A stretch of DNA of 37,219 bases. Source: Bacteroidota bacterium (GTDB lineage: Bacteria; Bacteroidota; Bacteroidia; 2-12-FULL-35-15). The stretch lies in NCBI GenBank assembly GCA_025363555.1, contig JANYDQ010000245.1, positions 1 through 37,219 of the forward strand, in the 5' to 3' direction. Below are positions 1 through 6,714 of this stretch, piece by piece. The translations under genes were made by a program, and so were the position numbers. The first letter of the stretch is position 1; the number at the start of each line of letters is the position of its first letter. The notes beneath the pieces were generated by a model. It had not been told where the DNA came from, did no database searches, and worked only from the letters and a program-made list of their open reading frames with translations.

Positions 1-288
1 TCATTACTAACAAGTGAGGCAAATGAAAAATTAGAACAAGAAAAATCTAAAACAAGAAAATATGAATATAAAGTGAATGCCAATCTTTCCATTGGATTTA
101 TTAAAACCAAGTTGATTGAATTATTTTTAGAAGAAAATGAACCCGAAAAAACACTGATAGAACTGGAAAAACTGTTTATAAAAAATGTAATCCCAATTAG
201 ACCAAACAGGAGTTTTGAAAGAAACACATTGAAGTATAGAAAACGGAAGAAACCTCCTATAACAAAGAACTTTAAGCATGCTTTCTAA
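1..288 (+). CDS. Transposase, C-terminal fragment (5' end outside window)
   Basis: The frame is open from base 1 to a TAA at 286-288, giving the last 95 residues of a longer protein. The fragment is charged and ends in a basic tail with the pattern IxPIRPNRSFxRN followed by KYRKRKKPP. Tails of the form 'RPNRSFxR' plus basic residues are familiar from the C-termini of DDE transposases of the IS4 type, and that is the basis of the call. No catalytic residue is in view because the DDE core would lie upstream. A GTG at 73 could be mistaken for a start, but the frame continues upstream without a break. The family assignment is tentative; that it is a truncated coding end is firm. Confidence 0.5.
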   Translation, partial: SLLTSEANEKLEQEKSKTRKYEYKVNANLSIGFIKTKLIELFLEENEPEKTLIELEKLFIKNVIPIRPNRSFERNTLKYRKRKKPPITKNFKHAF

Positions 289-310
289 TTCCTTAACTTA
301 ATGACATTGG

Positions 311-360
311 ACGCGAGCTTATTTAGCTCGTGACTATTATTCGGTGGCGTCCCGCCACCC
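311..360. repeat. Two adjacent small palindromes (REP-like)
   Basis: CGAGCT (314-319) pairs with AGCTCG (325-330), and the stem extends by one G-U and one C-G pair in RNA. Twelve bases on, GGTGGCG (343-349) pairs perfectly with CGCCACC (353-359) around a 3-base loop. Neither is followed by a T run, so they are not convincing terminators. They lie between the transposase remnant and the first lipoprotein gene. The G+C-rich second hairpin stands out from the A+T-rich surroundings, as repetitive extragenic palindromes usually do. Copy number in the genome is not visible here. Confidence 0.55.
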
Positions 361-490
361 TTTCTCTATACTATTCCTCACTTTGCCATAACGGGATTCA
401 TTACTTCGTTCGGAATGACAGTAGGGGCGATGCCTTTCACCAAAACAATCCGCGCTCTTATTTTTCTTCCGGGTGATAATTAAAAAAATG

Positions 491-498
491 TAAATTTG
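491..498 (+). promoter_or_regulatory. Bacteroidota -7 box TAAATTTG
   Basis: TAAATTTG matches TAnnTTTG exactly and lies 25 bases before the ATG at 524. Transcription would begin near 503-505, giving a leader of about 20 bases. No clear -33 TTTG is seen at the expected distance. It would drive the lipoprotein gene and, by read-through, the M49 peptidase gene. Confidence 0.55.
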
Positions 499-523
499 CC
501 GAAACAACAAAAACTAAATTATC

Positions 524-1018
524 ATGAAAAAAATAACTTTACTAGTTGTGTGCGCAACCATGATTGCCTGCAACAAAAATGCAAACACCACAGCGGAAAC
601 AAAAAATACTTCTGTTCTGTGGGCATCTAATGTGGAAACCATGCTGCCTATGATACAGGATACCATGTGGAGCAAAGAAAACTGGGACGAAGTGTATAAG
701 TACGACAAGAAAACCATTTTTGAAACGATGAAAAACGCAGTAGTATCGGGCAAGTTAAAAGCATATACTGCTTATCCTGCCGGTGAAATGTCGGTAGAAG
801 AATTTAAAACCCGGATGGCAGATATAACGGCAGATAAAATAGCTCAAATGCGTTTTGATGAAAGCATGGAACTGGATACTGCCAACTATACTATTAATAA
901 AAAAGTAGCGTTTGTAACGTTTACCATTAATAAGTTGGCTGACGATGGACAGATAATGGGCATGGCAAAATTATGTGATATAAAGATGAACACTGCCCTT
1001 GTTGCAAAAAAGGAATAA
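524..1018 (+). CDS. Hypothetical lipoprotein, 164 aa
   Basis: The N-terminus MKKITLLVVCATMIAC is a short lipoprotein signal peptide, with the lipobox MIAC placing the lipidated cysteine at residue 16. It is followed by an Asn/Thr-rich linker. The mature part is a small acidic domain with alternating helix-like and strand-like stretches. I do not recognise a family. One segment (W..N.DEVY.YDKK, then GKLKAY) faintly recalls the N-terminal part of GldN-type proteins, but that is too weak to name it. The start is supported by the -7 box 25 bases upstream and by the signal peptide. The M49 peptidase lipoprotein gene begins 50 bases downstream with no terminator between, so the two are probably co-transcribed. 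Confidence 0.75.
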   Translation: MKKITLLVVCATMIACNKNANTTAETKNTSVLWASNVETMLPMIQDTMWSKENWDEVYKYDKKTIFETMKNAVVSGKLKAYTAYPAGEMSVEEFKTRMADITADKIAQMRFDESMELDTANYTINKKVAFVTFTINKLADDGQIMGMAKLCDIKMNTALVAKKE

Positions 1019-1068
1019 AAATAAAAACCTGAATACATTAATTAACAAACAAAATATAAAAAATAGAA

Positions 1069-3144
1069 ATGAAAAAAATTCAATTATCTGTAACCGCTGT
1101 ATTGCTTACTGCTTTATTTACGGGCTGTGCTAACTCGGGAACAAAAAAAGAAACAACAGAACAAAAAGACTCGGCAAAAGCACCGGGCATTGAAATAATG
1201 GCAGACCGCTTTGCCGATATACAGGTATTGAGGTACGATGTTCCCGGCTTTTCCGATTTGTCGTTACAGCAAAAACAACTGGCGTATTACCTGTACGAAG
1301 CAGGATTGAGTGGCAGGGATATTTTCTGGGACCAGAAATATAAATACAGTTTGTGCATTCGCAAAACATTGGAAAATATTCTTACCACCTACTCGGGAGA
1401 TAAAAATACAGATGATTACAAAAAGTTTCTGGAATACAGCAAGCGTGTGTTTTTTGCAAACGGAATTCATCACCATTACAGCAATGCAAAGATGTTACCT
1501 GATTTTTCGTTCGATTATTTTAAAGAACTAATCAGCAAAAGCGATAATGCTAAATTTCCGCTGGAAGGAATGAGCACCGAAGATTTTATGAAAATGCTGA
1601 AACCTGTAATGTGGGACCCGGCAATGGATGCCAAAGCAGTAGATTTGAGTGCCAATGTGGATATTGTAAAAGCATCGGCAGGTAATTTTTATGAAGGGGT
1701 TACACAAAAACAAATAGAAGAATTTTATGCCGCTATGACTAAGAAAGATGCCAAAGAACAACCCTCGTGGGGCTTGAATTCGAAAGTAACAATGGAAAAT
1801 GGAAAGGTAGTGGAAAAGGTATGGAAAAGCGGGGGAATGTATGGTGCTGCTATTGATAAAATAATATACTGGCTGGAAAAAGCAAGTACAGTGGCTGAAA
1901 ATGATGTGCAGAAAACTACTTTACTGGCATTAATTAAATTTTATAAAACTGGCGATTTAAAAGACTTCGACAGTTATTCTATTTCATGGGTAGGCGACAC
2001 AGCCTCGCGTGTGGATGTGGTAAATGGTTTTATAGAAGTATATCACGATGCAATGCAGAAAAAAGGAGGATACGAATCGGTGGTATCTATGAAAGACATG
2101 GAAGCCACCAAACGCATAGCTGCCATAGCCAAAGAAGCACAATGGTTTGAAGACCATTCGCCCATATCAGATAAACATAAAAAGAAAACAGTAAAAGGTA
2201 TTTCTGCCAAAGTAATAACGGTAATAAGCGAATGCGGAGACAATTCGCCTTCTACACCAATAGGCATCAACCTTCCCAACTCGGAGTGGATAAGAGAAGA
2301 ACACGGTTCCAAATCTGTTTCGTTAAGCAATATTGTTTATTCCTATAATTTTGCACGTGCCAAAAGCCCTACCATTGGAGAGTTTGGAGCCAGCCAGGAA
2401 ATAAAAGACAGGGTAGCGAAGTATGGTCCGTTGAGTGGCGATTTGGAAACAGATATGCACGAAGTAATAGGTCATGCTTCCGGACAAATAAACGAAGGGG
2501 TGAGCACCCCTGATGTAACGCTGAAAAACTATGCAGGCACACTGGAAGAAGCCCGTGCAGATTTAGTAGGTTTATATTATATCATGGACAAGAAGCTCGT
2601 GGATATTGGGGTGAGCCCTTCCATTGAAGTAGGTAAAGCGCAATACGATTATTACATCATGAATGGAATGATGACGCAGTTGGTGCGGATTAAAGAAGGC
2701 GATAACCTGGAAGAAGCCCACATGCGAAACCGCCAGATGAATGCTTCCTGGGTGTTTGAAAAAGGAAAGAAAGACAATGTAATTGAAAGGACGAGCAAAG
2801 ATGGTAAAACCTATTTTAAGATAAATGATTACAACAAACTTCGTGATTTATTCGGACAATTGTTGAAAGAAATACAGCGCATCAAATCGGAAGGCGATTT
2901 TAAAGCCGGTAAAGATTTGGTGGAGAATTACGGAGTAAAAGCAGACCAGGCTTTGCTTAAAGAAGTTCATCAGCGAATGGAGAAATTAAACATTGCGCCT
3001 TATATGGGTTTCATACAGCCTAAATTAGTTGCTGTGATGGATGGCGATAAAATAACAGATGTGAAGATTGAAAATAACGAAAGCTTTTTGGACCAGATGC
3101 TTCGTTATGGCAAAGATTATGGATATTTGCCGGTGAAAAACTAG
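1069..3144 (+). CDS. Dipeptidyl-peptidase III (M49 family) lipoprotein
   Basis: A 691-residue zinc peptidase expected to remove dipeptides from peptide N-termini. The M49 signature HExxGH is present as HEVIGH (residues 464-469). The second zinc motif follows as EEARAD (493-498), 24 residues later, as in the family. The length fits bacterial members. The N-terminus MKKIQLSVTAVLLTALFTGC ends in a lipobox (LFTGC), so the enzyme is probably tethered to a membrane on the periplasmic or outer side. A Lys/Thr/Glu-rich linker separates the anchor from the catalytic part. Some M49 proteins of Bacteroidota are mislabelled 'dihydrofolate reductase' in databases; nothing here supports that. It follows the small lipoprotein gene and is closed by a strong terminator at 3226-3262. 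Confidence 0.9.
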   Translation: MKKIQLSVTAVLLTALFTGCANSGTKKETTEQKDSAKAPGIEIMADRFADIQVLRYDVPGFSDLSLQQKQLAYYLYEAGLSGRDIFWDQKYKYSLCIRKTLENILTTYSGDKNTDDYKKFLEYSKRVFFANGIHHHYSNAKMLPDFSFDYFKELISKSDNAKFPLEGMSTEDFMKMLKPVMWDPAMDAKAVDLSANVDIVKASAGNFYEGVTQKQIEEFYAAMTKKDAKEQPSWGLNSKVTMENGKVVEKVWKSGGMYGAAIDKIIYWLEKASTVAENDVQKTTLLALIKFYKTGDLKDFDSYSISWVGDTASRVDVVNGFIEVYHDAMQKKGGYESVVSMKDMEATKRIAAIAKEAQWFEDHSPISDKHKKKTVKGISAKVITVISECGDNSPSTPIGINLPNSEWIREEHGSKSVSLSNIVYSYNFARAKSPTIGEFGASQEIKDRVAKYGPLSGDLETDMHEVIGHASGQINEGVSTPDVTLKNYAGTLEEARADLVGLYYIMDKKLVDIGVSPSIEVGKAQYDYYIMNGMMTQLVRIKEGDNLEEAHMRNRQMNASWVFEKGKKDNVIERTSKDGKTYFKINDYNKLRDLFGQLLKEIQRIKSEGDFKAGKDLVENYGVKADQALLKEVHQRMEKLNIAPYMGFIQPKLVAVMDGDKITDVKIENNESFLDQMLRYGKDYGYLPVKN

Positions 3145-3158
3145 AAAGTCAAGGACAT

Positions 3159-3209
3159 TTCGACAAGCTCAATGTGACAGCACGCGTTGGTCATCCTGAG
3201 CTTGTCGAA
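3159..3209. repeat. Inverted repeat TTCGACAAGCTCA ... TGAGCTTGTCGAA
   Basis: A perfect 13-base inverted repeat: 3159-3171 and 3197-3209, separated by 25 bases. It lies just after the M49 gene stop. Sequences of the type TTCGACAAGCTCA are common interspersed repeats in bacterial genomes, including Bacteroidota, so this is probably one member of a dispersed family rather than a site specific to this gene. It has no T run, and the terminator next to it is separate. Confidence 0.65.
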
Positions 3210-3225
3210 GGATAAATTCTAAAAT

Positions 3226-3262
3226 AAAAAACCATGCTTCTTTAAGAAGCATGGTTTTTTTA
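3226..3262. terminator. Bidirectional rho-independent terminator
   Basis: A 10-bp stem, ACCATGCTTC (3231-3240) with GAAGCATGGT (3246-3255), and a 5-base loop. It is flanked by an A run on the left and a T run on the right, so it can act on both strands. It ends the M49 gene (+) and the alpha/beta hydrolase gene (-), whose stop codon lies in the tail. Confidence 0.9.
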
Positions 3263-3943
3263 TTTAAAGAACCTTATTATTTCTTCCGATAATCTATCAA
3301 CAGAAATCTTTTCAATTGGATGAGGTGTGTTTGGGAAAACAATAAAAAGTGCATTAGGTAATTGGCGATATACCTCTATACTTTCTTCTAAAGTTACTGT
3401 TGTGTCTTTATCTCCTGTACCTATCAATACAGGCTGCTGAATGGTTTTGAAATCAGTGCTGTTTAAAGGGGTGGCATTGCCCACCCGGATAAGCATTTCT
3501 GAAATCCTTTTTAAAACCATTTTCCAGTCGTTCGGATAATGGCGCTGTTCCAGTGTTTTGGCGAATGCCGGAATCTTCTCTTCTATTTTATTTGCGTTCA
3601 TCATTTTAGTTTCCTTCAATGAAATTTCAGGAGTCCAGTGAAACTTAGCGGCAAACGAAAAAACTTTAATTACCTTTTCCGGGTAATGTTTTGCCAGGTA
3701 AAGGCTAACATATCCGCCCATACTGTAACCGAAAAGATGAATTGATTCTATTTTATTCTGCACTAAATAATCCAGCACATGTTGAGCAAACAATTCAATG
3801 CTGAATGTCTCGGGCATAGGTTCACCACCATGTCCGTTAAAGCTGATGGTATGCACATCAAATTTGTTTTTCAGTTTCTCTGCCAAAGGTTGCAACTGGT
3901 CTTTTGCGCCAATGGCACCATGTAATAATAAAATAGGTTCCAT
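3260..3943 (-). CDS. Alpha/beta hydrolase
   Basis: A 227-residue protein with the alpha/beta hydrolase fold. It opens with the strand-loop MEPILLLHGA (oxyanion HG motif at residues 8-9). The nucleophile elbow is GYSMG (72-76, Ser74). An acid in GDKD (Asp178 or Asp180) and His208 in TPHPIE complete the triad. There is no signal peptide, so it should be cytoplasmic. It resembles the small hydrolases annotated as MenH-like or general esterases. The substrate cannot be read from the sequence, and no menaquinone genes lie nearby. It is a single-gene unit, convergent with the M49 gene and divergent from the LOG-family gene. Confidence 0.82.
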   Translation of the reverse strand: MEPILLLHGAIGAKDQLQPLAEKLKNKFDVHTISFNGHGGEPMPETFSIELFAQHVLDYLVQNKIESIHLFGYSMGGYVSLYLAKHYPEKVIKVFSFAAKFHWTPEISLKETKMMNANKIEEKIPAFAKTLEQRHYPNDWKMVLKRISEMLIRVGNATPLNSTDFKTIQQPVLIGTGDKDTTVTLEESIEVYRQLPNALFIVFPNTPHPIEKISVDRLSEEIIRFFK

Positions 3944-3998
3944 AATTTTTTTTGTAAAAATATAAAAATAGACATCACCGGTGAAAAGTATTAATATG

Positions 3999-4006
3999 TA
4001 ATTTTG
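3999..4006 (+). promoter_or_regulatory. -7 box TAATTTTG, very short leader
   Basis: TAATTTTG matches TAnnTTTG. Only 8 bases separate it from the ATG at 4015, so the transcript would start within a few bases of the start codon. The gene would be leaderless or nearly so. Confidence 0.5.
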
Positions 4007-4014
4007 TAGGCAAT

Positions 4015-4776
4015 ATGGAAACCGTTCAACAACCCGAAGAAACTAAGCCCCACCAACCGAGCAAAGAAGAGAAATCTTTCTTAGAAGGTCCGCAATCCCG
4101 AACCATGGATTTCATTTTTTTAGTAAAAGTGATGTTCGAATTCATTAAAGGATTTCGGAAACTGCACTTTGTAGGACCATGCGCAACGGTGTTTGGTTCC
4201 GCCCGGTTTAAGGAAGGTCATTTAAGCTATGAGCTTGCCCGCAAGATGGGCGCTGGCTTGGTAAATATTGGATTTACGGTAATGACAGGAGGAGGTCCCG
4301 GCATTATGGAAGCTGCCAACCGGGGCGCAAAAGAAGCGGGTGGAAAATCTGTTGGGTGCAATATTGTATTACCACAGGAACAACGCCCCAATCAATATCT
4401 CGATAAATGGGTGAACATTCGGTACTTTTTTGTTCGAAAAGTGTTGTTGTCTAAATATTCTTACGCCTTTGTGGTGATGCCTGGCGGTTTCGGAACCATG
4501 GACGAACTATTTGAAGCTCTCACTTTAATTCAGACCAATTTTATAAAGCGATTTCCGGTAGTGTTGATGGACAAAAATTTTCATAAACAATTATGCGAAC
4601 ATTTTGATGTGATGATTGCTTCGGGTACCATACTGGAAGAAGATATGAAACTATTGCTGTTTACCGATTCGGTGGAAGAAGCGCTGGCACATATTGAAAA
4701 GAATGCAGTGCAGCAATTTCATTTGCATAAGAAAAAACCAATGAGAATGTTTTCCTGGTTAGGTGAAAGGAAATAA
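4015..4776 (+). CDS. LOG-family protein (TIGR00730 Rossmann fold)
   Basis: A 253-residue protein of the lysine-decarboxylase-like LOG family, whose studied members split cytokinin-type nucleoside monophosphates or other nucleotides into base and ribose phosphate. The signature PGGFGTMDE lies at residues 156-164, with the conserved glutamate at 164. The upstream glycine-rich stretch GGGPGIMEAANRGA starts at residue 92. About 50 N-terminal residues precede the core, as in the longer subgroup. No signal peptide is seen. The -7 box 8 bases before the ATG supports this start. The physiological substrate in this organism is unknown. It ends 5 bases before the stop of the convergent M23 gene. Confidence 0.87.
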   Translation: METVQQPEETKPHQPSKEEKSFLEGPQSRTMDFIFLVKVMFEFIKGFRKLHFVGPCATVFGSARFKEGHLSYELARKMGAGLVNIGFTVMTGGGPGIMEAANRGAKEAGGKSVGCNIVLPQEQRPNQYLDKWVNIRYFFVRKVLLSKYSYAFVVMPGGFGTMDELFEALTLIQTNFIKRFPVVLMDKNFHKQLCEHFDVMIASGTILEEDMKLLLFTDSVEEALAHIEKNAVQQFHLHKKKPMRMFSWLGERK

Positions 4777-4781
4777 AAAAT

Positions 4782-6509
4782 TTACCTTTTAAATTTGAAA
4801 CTATAAGTGGCAGTATTGTTTTTATCATCACTCACCTCTATTTTAAACACGTGCGCTCCAGGTTTAATGTTGTCATCAAACGAATAAAACAACAGTTCCT
4901 TTTTTAATTCGTATTCGCACAGCACCCATTTATCATCCATCGTTGCCCGGTATTTTTTTATTCCCGACAAATCATCTGTTACTTTTATTCCAATTGTTTT
5001 GGCTTTACTCAAATCAATATTATTTTTGTCAGGTATTTTAAAGTCAGGAGTTAGCTTGGGGGGAGTATTATCAATTCCAATGGTAAAGTTTCCAAAGTTT
5101 TTTGTTTGTGCGGTTACCCAACCGTCTTTATAACTGCCACCTTCGTATGTTTCTTTTCTTTTATCATTTATAGAAATAATGCAGGCTTTGTTTTGCAACG
5201 AATCAGGAAGTTTAACTGCTTTGATACTTATGGAATATGATTTTTGAAGTGTTATTTCGTCCGTCATTATTTTAAATAACGGGGCGTAAGGTGCTTTCAA
5301 ATCAAGTACCCTGGAATAAGAAAAACGAATATCGTCATACAATGCAAGGGGTGGAATTGTCATTTTTAACTCGTAATTATCAACAATATTTTCTTTGAGG
5401 CAATCGAAGAAAAGAGTGGGGGCAGTATAATCTGTTGCAACCACTTTTGGCTTGGAAACACTTTTTACTTTCAGCGAAAATTCTGTGGTGTTGCCCGCAT
5501 AATCTCTTACTATATATTTTACCAGCCGGGTCGAATCGTCTGTAAACTTAATTATTCCATTATTAATGCAGTTTTTGTAAATTTCCAACTTATTGTTTTT
5601 TGAAACAAAACATTTTTGAATTACTTCATTGTGCTTTTGTTTTTCAGCATAACAAATGTGCGCATTTACATACCTTGAGTTCTCAAACGAAAAGGTTTCC
5701 AGTTGATGAAAATACACACGTCTGCCTGCTACCTGCAATTCTATTGAATATACTCCGTTGTGATTGTTGGAGCCACTTTCGGTGTCATAACATTCAATGC
5801 CAAAACCAATTTCTCCGTTTACTGTTATCGTATCAGTGGCAGCAATCGTATATTTATTATTGCTGAAAGTTGGGCGTATTTTTTTGACTGCCTGTTTACC
5901 GTTTATCATTGCCGTTTTACTCACAGGAAACACTGCCAACTGGAGTATTCGCGGTGGTGTATTGTCCGCTATTTTATAACCAAAAAGATAAGGATTAACA
6001 GGCATTTCGGTTTTGGTATTTCGTATTTCGAAATGCAAATGCGGACCGGATGAACTGCCCGAATTACCCGAAAGCGCCACTTGTTGTCCTTTTTTAACCG
6101 ACAATACAGCAGCACCTAACACTGTATCTATTTCAAACTCCAGTTTTGAATATTGTATTTTTTTGGCATAAGCAGCTATTTCTGGTGTGTAGCTTTGCAA
6201 ATGAGCATACACACTGGTGTAGCCATTGGGATGAGTAATATATAATGCCTTACCATATCCTGTAGCACTTATTTTTATCCGCGATACAAAACCATCGGCA
6301 ATAGCATTCACAGCCATGCCTTCCTGTCCGCCCGTGCGAATATCAAACCCTGCATGAAAATGGTTGGGACGTATTTCGCCAAAGTTACCTACCAAAGACA
6401 AGCTGCCACTTACAGGCGATTGAAAGTAATCTGCCGGGTAATTGGTTTGTGAAAAAAGTGGAAGATAAACTACCAAAGCCAATAGAAGCGGATGAACTCT
6501 TTTTTGCAT
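4782..6509 (-). CDS. Secreted M23 (LytM-type) metallopeptidase
   Basis: A 575-residue protein with a signal peptide (MQKRVHPLLLALVVYLPLFS, cleavage near FSQ). The M23 zinc endopeptidase domain sits right at the mature N-terminus. HAGFD (His52, Asp56) gives the HxxxD ligands, YAHL carries His103, and GPHLHFEIR gives the HxH motif (His157, His159). All expected active-site residues are present, so it is likely to cut peptidoglycan cross-links. The remaining 400 residues are beta-rich, with repeated Ig- or sugar-binding-like segments, which is unusual in being C-terminal to the peptidase and much longer than it. The start is supported by a -7 box 4 bases upstream. Confidence 0.88.
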   Translation of the reverse strand: MQKRVHPLLLALVVYLPLFSQTNYPADYFQSPVSGSLSLVGNFGEIRPNHFHAGFDIRTGGQEGMAVNAIADGFVSRIKISATGYGKALYITHPNGYTSVYAHLQSYTPEIAAYAKKIQYSKLEFEIDTVLGAAVLSVKKGQQVALSGNSGSSSGPHLHFEIRNTKTEMPVNPYLFGYKIADNTPPRILQLAVFPVSKTAMINGKQAVKKIRPTFSNNKYTIAATDTITVNGEIGFGIECYDTESGSNNHNGVYSIELQVAGRRVYFHQLETFSFENSRYVNAHICYAEKQKHNEVIQKCFVSKNNKLEIYKNCINNGIIKFTDDSTRLVKYIVRDYAGNTTEFSLKVKSVSKPKVVATDYTAPTLFFDCLKENIVDNYELKMTIPPLALYDDIRFSYSRVLDLKAPYAPLFKIMTDEITLQKSYSISIKAVKLPDSLQNKACIISINDKRKETYEGGSYKDGWVTAQTKNFGNFTIGIDNTPPKLTPDFKIPDKNNIDLSKAKTIGIKVTDDLSGIKKYRATMDDKWVLCEYELKKELLFYSFDDNIKPGAHVFKIEVSDDKNNTATYSFKFKR

Positions 6510-6513
6510 ATTG

Positions 6514-6521
6514 CAAAGATA
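6514..6521 (-). promoter_or_regulatory. -7 box TATCTTTG, apparently leaderless
   Basis: On the minus strand TATCTTTG runs from 6521 to 6514, followed by four bases and then the M23 start codon at 6509. Transcription would begin on or within a base or two of the ATG. Confidence 0.5.
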
Positions 6522-6627
6522 TACATTTGGAATTTATGGATGTTTTATCCGAACCATCTCTTTAAAAACGAAGCGATTTTAAAAACTGTCAGTTTGCTGA
6601 TGTGGGAACAAGATGGTGTATCGCTTT

Positions 6628-6648
6628 TTTGGGAAAAAAGTTCCCAAA
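6628..6648. promoter_or_regulatory. Inverted repeat upstream of the transglutaminase promoter
   Basis: TTTGGGAA (6628-6635) and TTCCCAAA (6641-6648) form an 8-bp dyad with a 5-base centre, about 41 bases before the -7 box at 6689. It lacks a proper T tail after the stem on either strand. It could be an operator in the divergent region between the M23 and transglutaminase genes. Confidence 0.3.
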
Positions 6649-6688
6649 CGTATTGGCAATTATTCGTATTAAACTATTCACTAATTAT

Positions 6689-6696
6689 TATATTTG
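6689..6696 (+). promoter_or_regulatory. -7 box TATATTTG of the transglutaminase operon
   Basis: TATATTTG matches TAnnTTTG and lies 18 bases before the ATG at 6715. A TTG in the same frame at 6694 falls inside this box, so it cannot be a start codon if the promoter is real. Confidence 0.55.
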
Positions 6697-6714
6697 CACT
6701 CCTCAAAAAACAAA

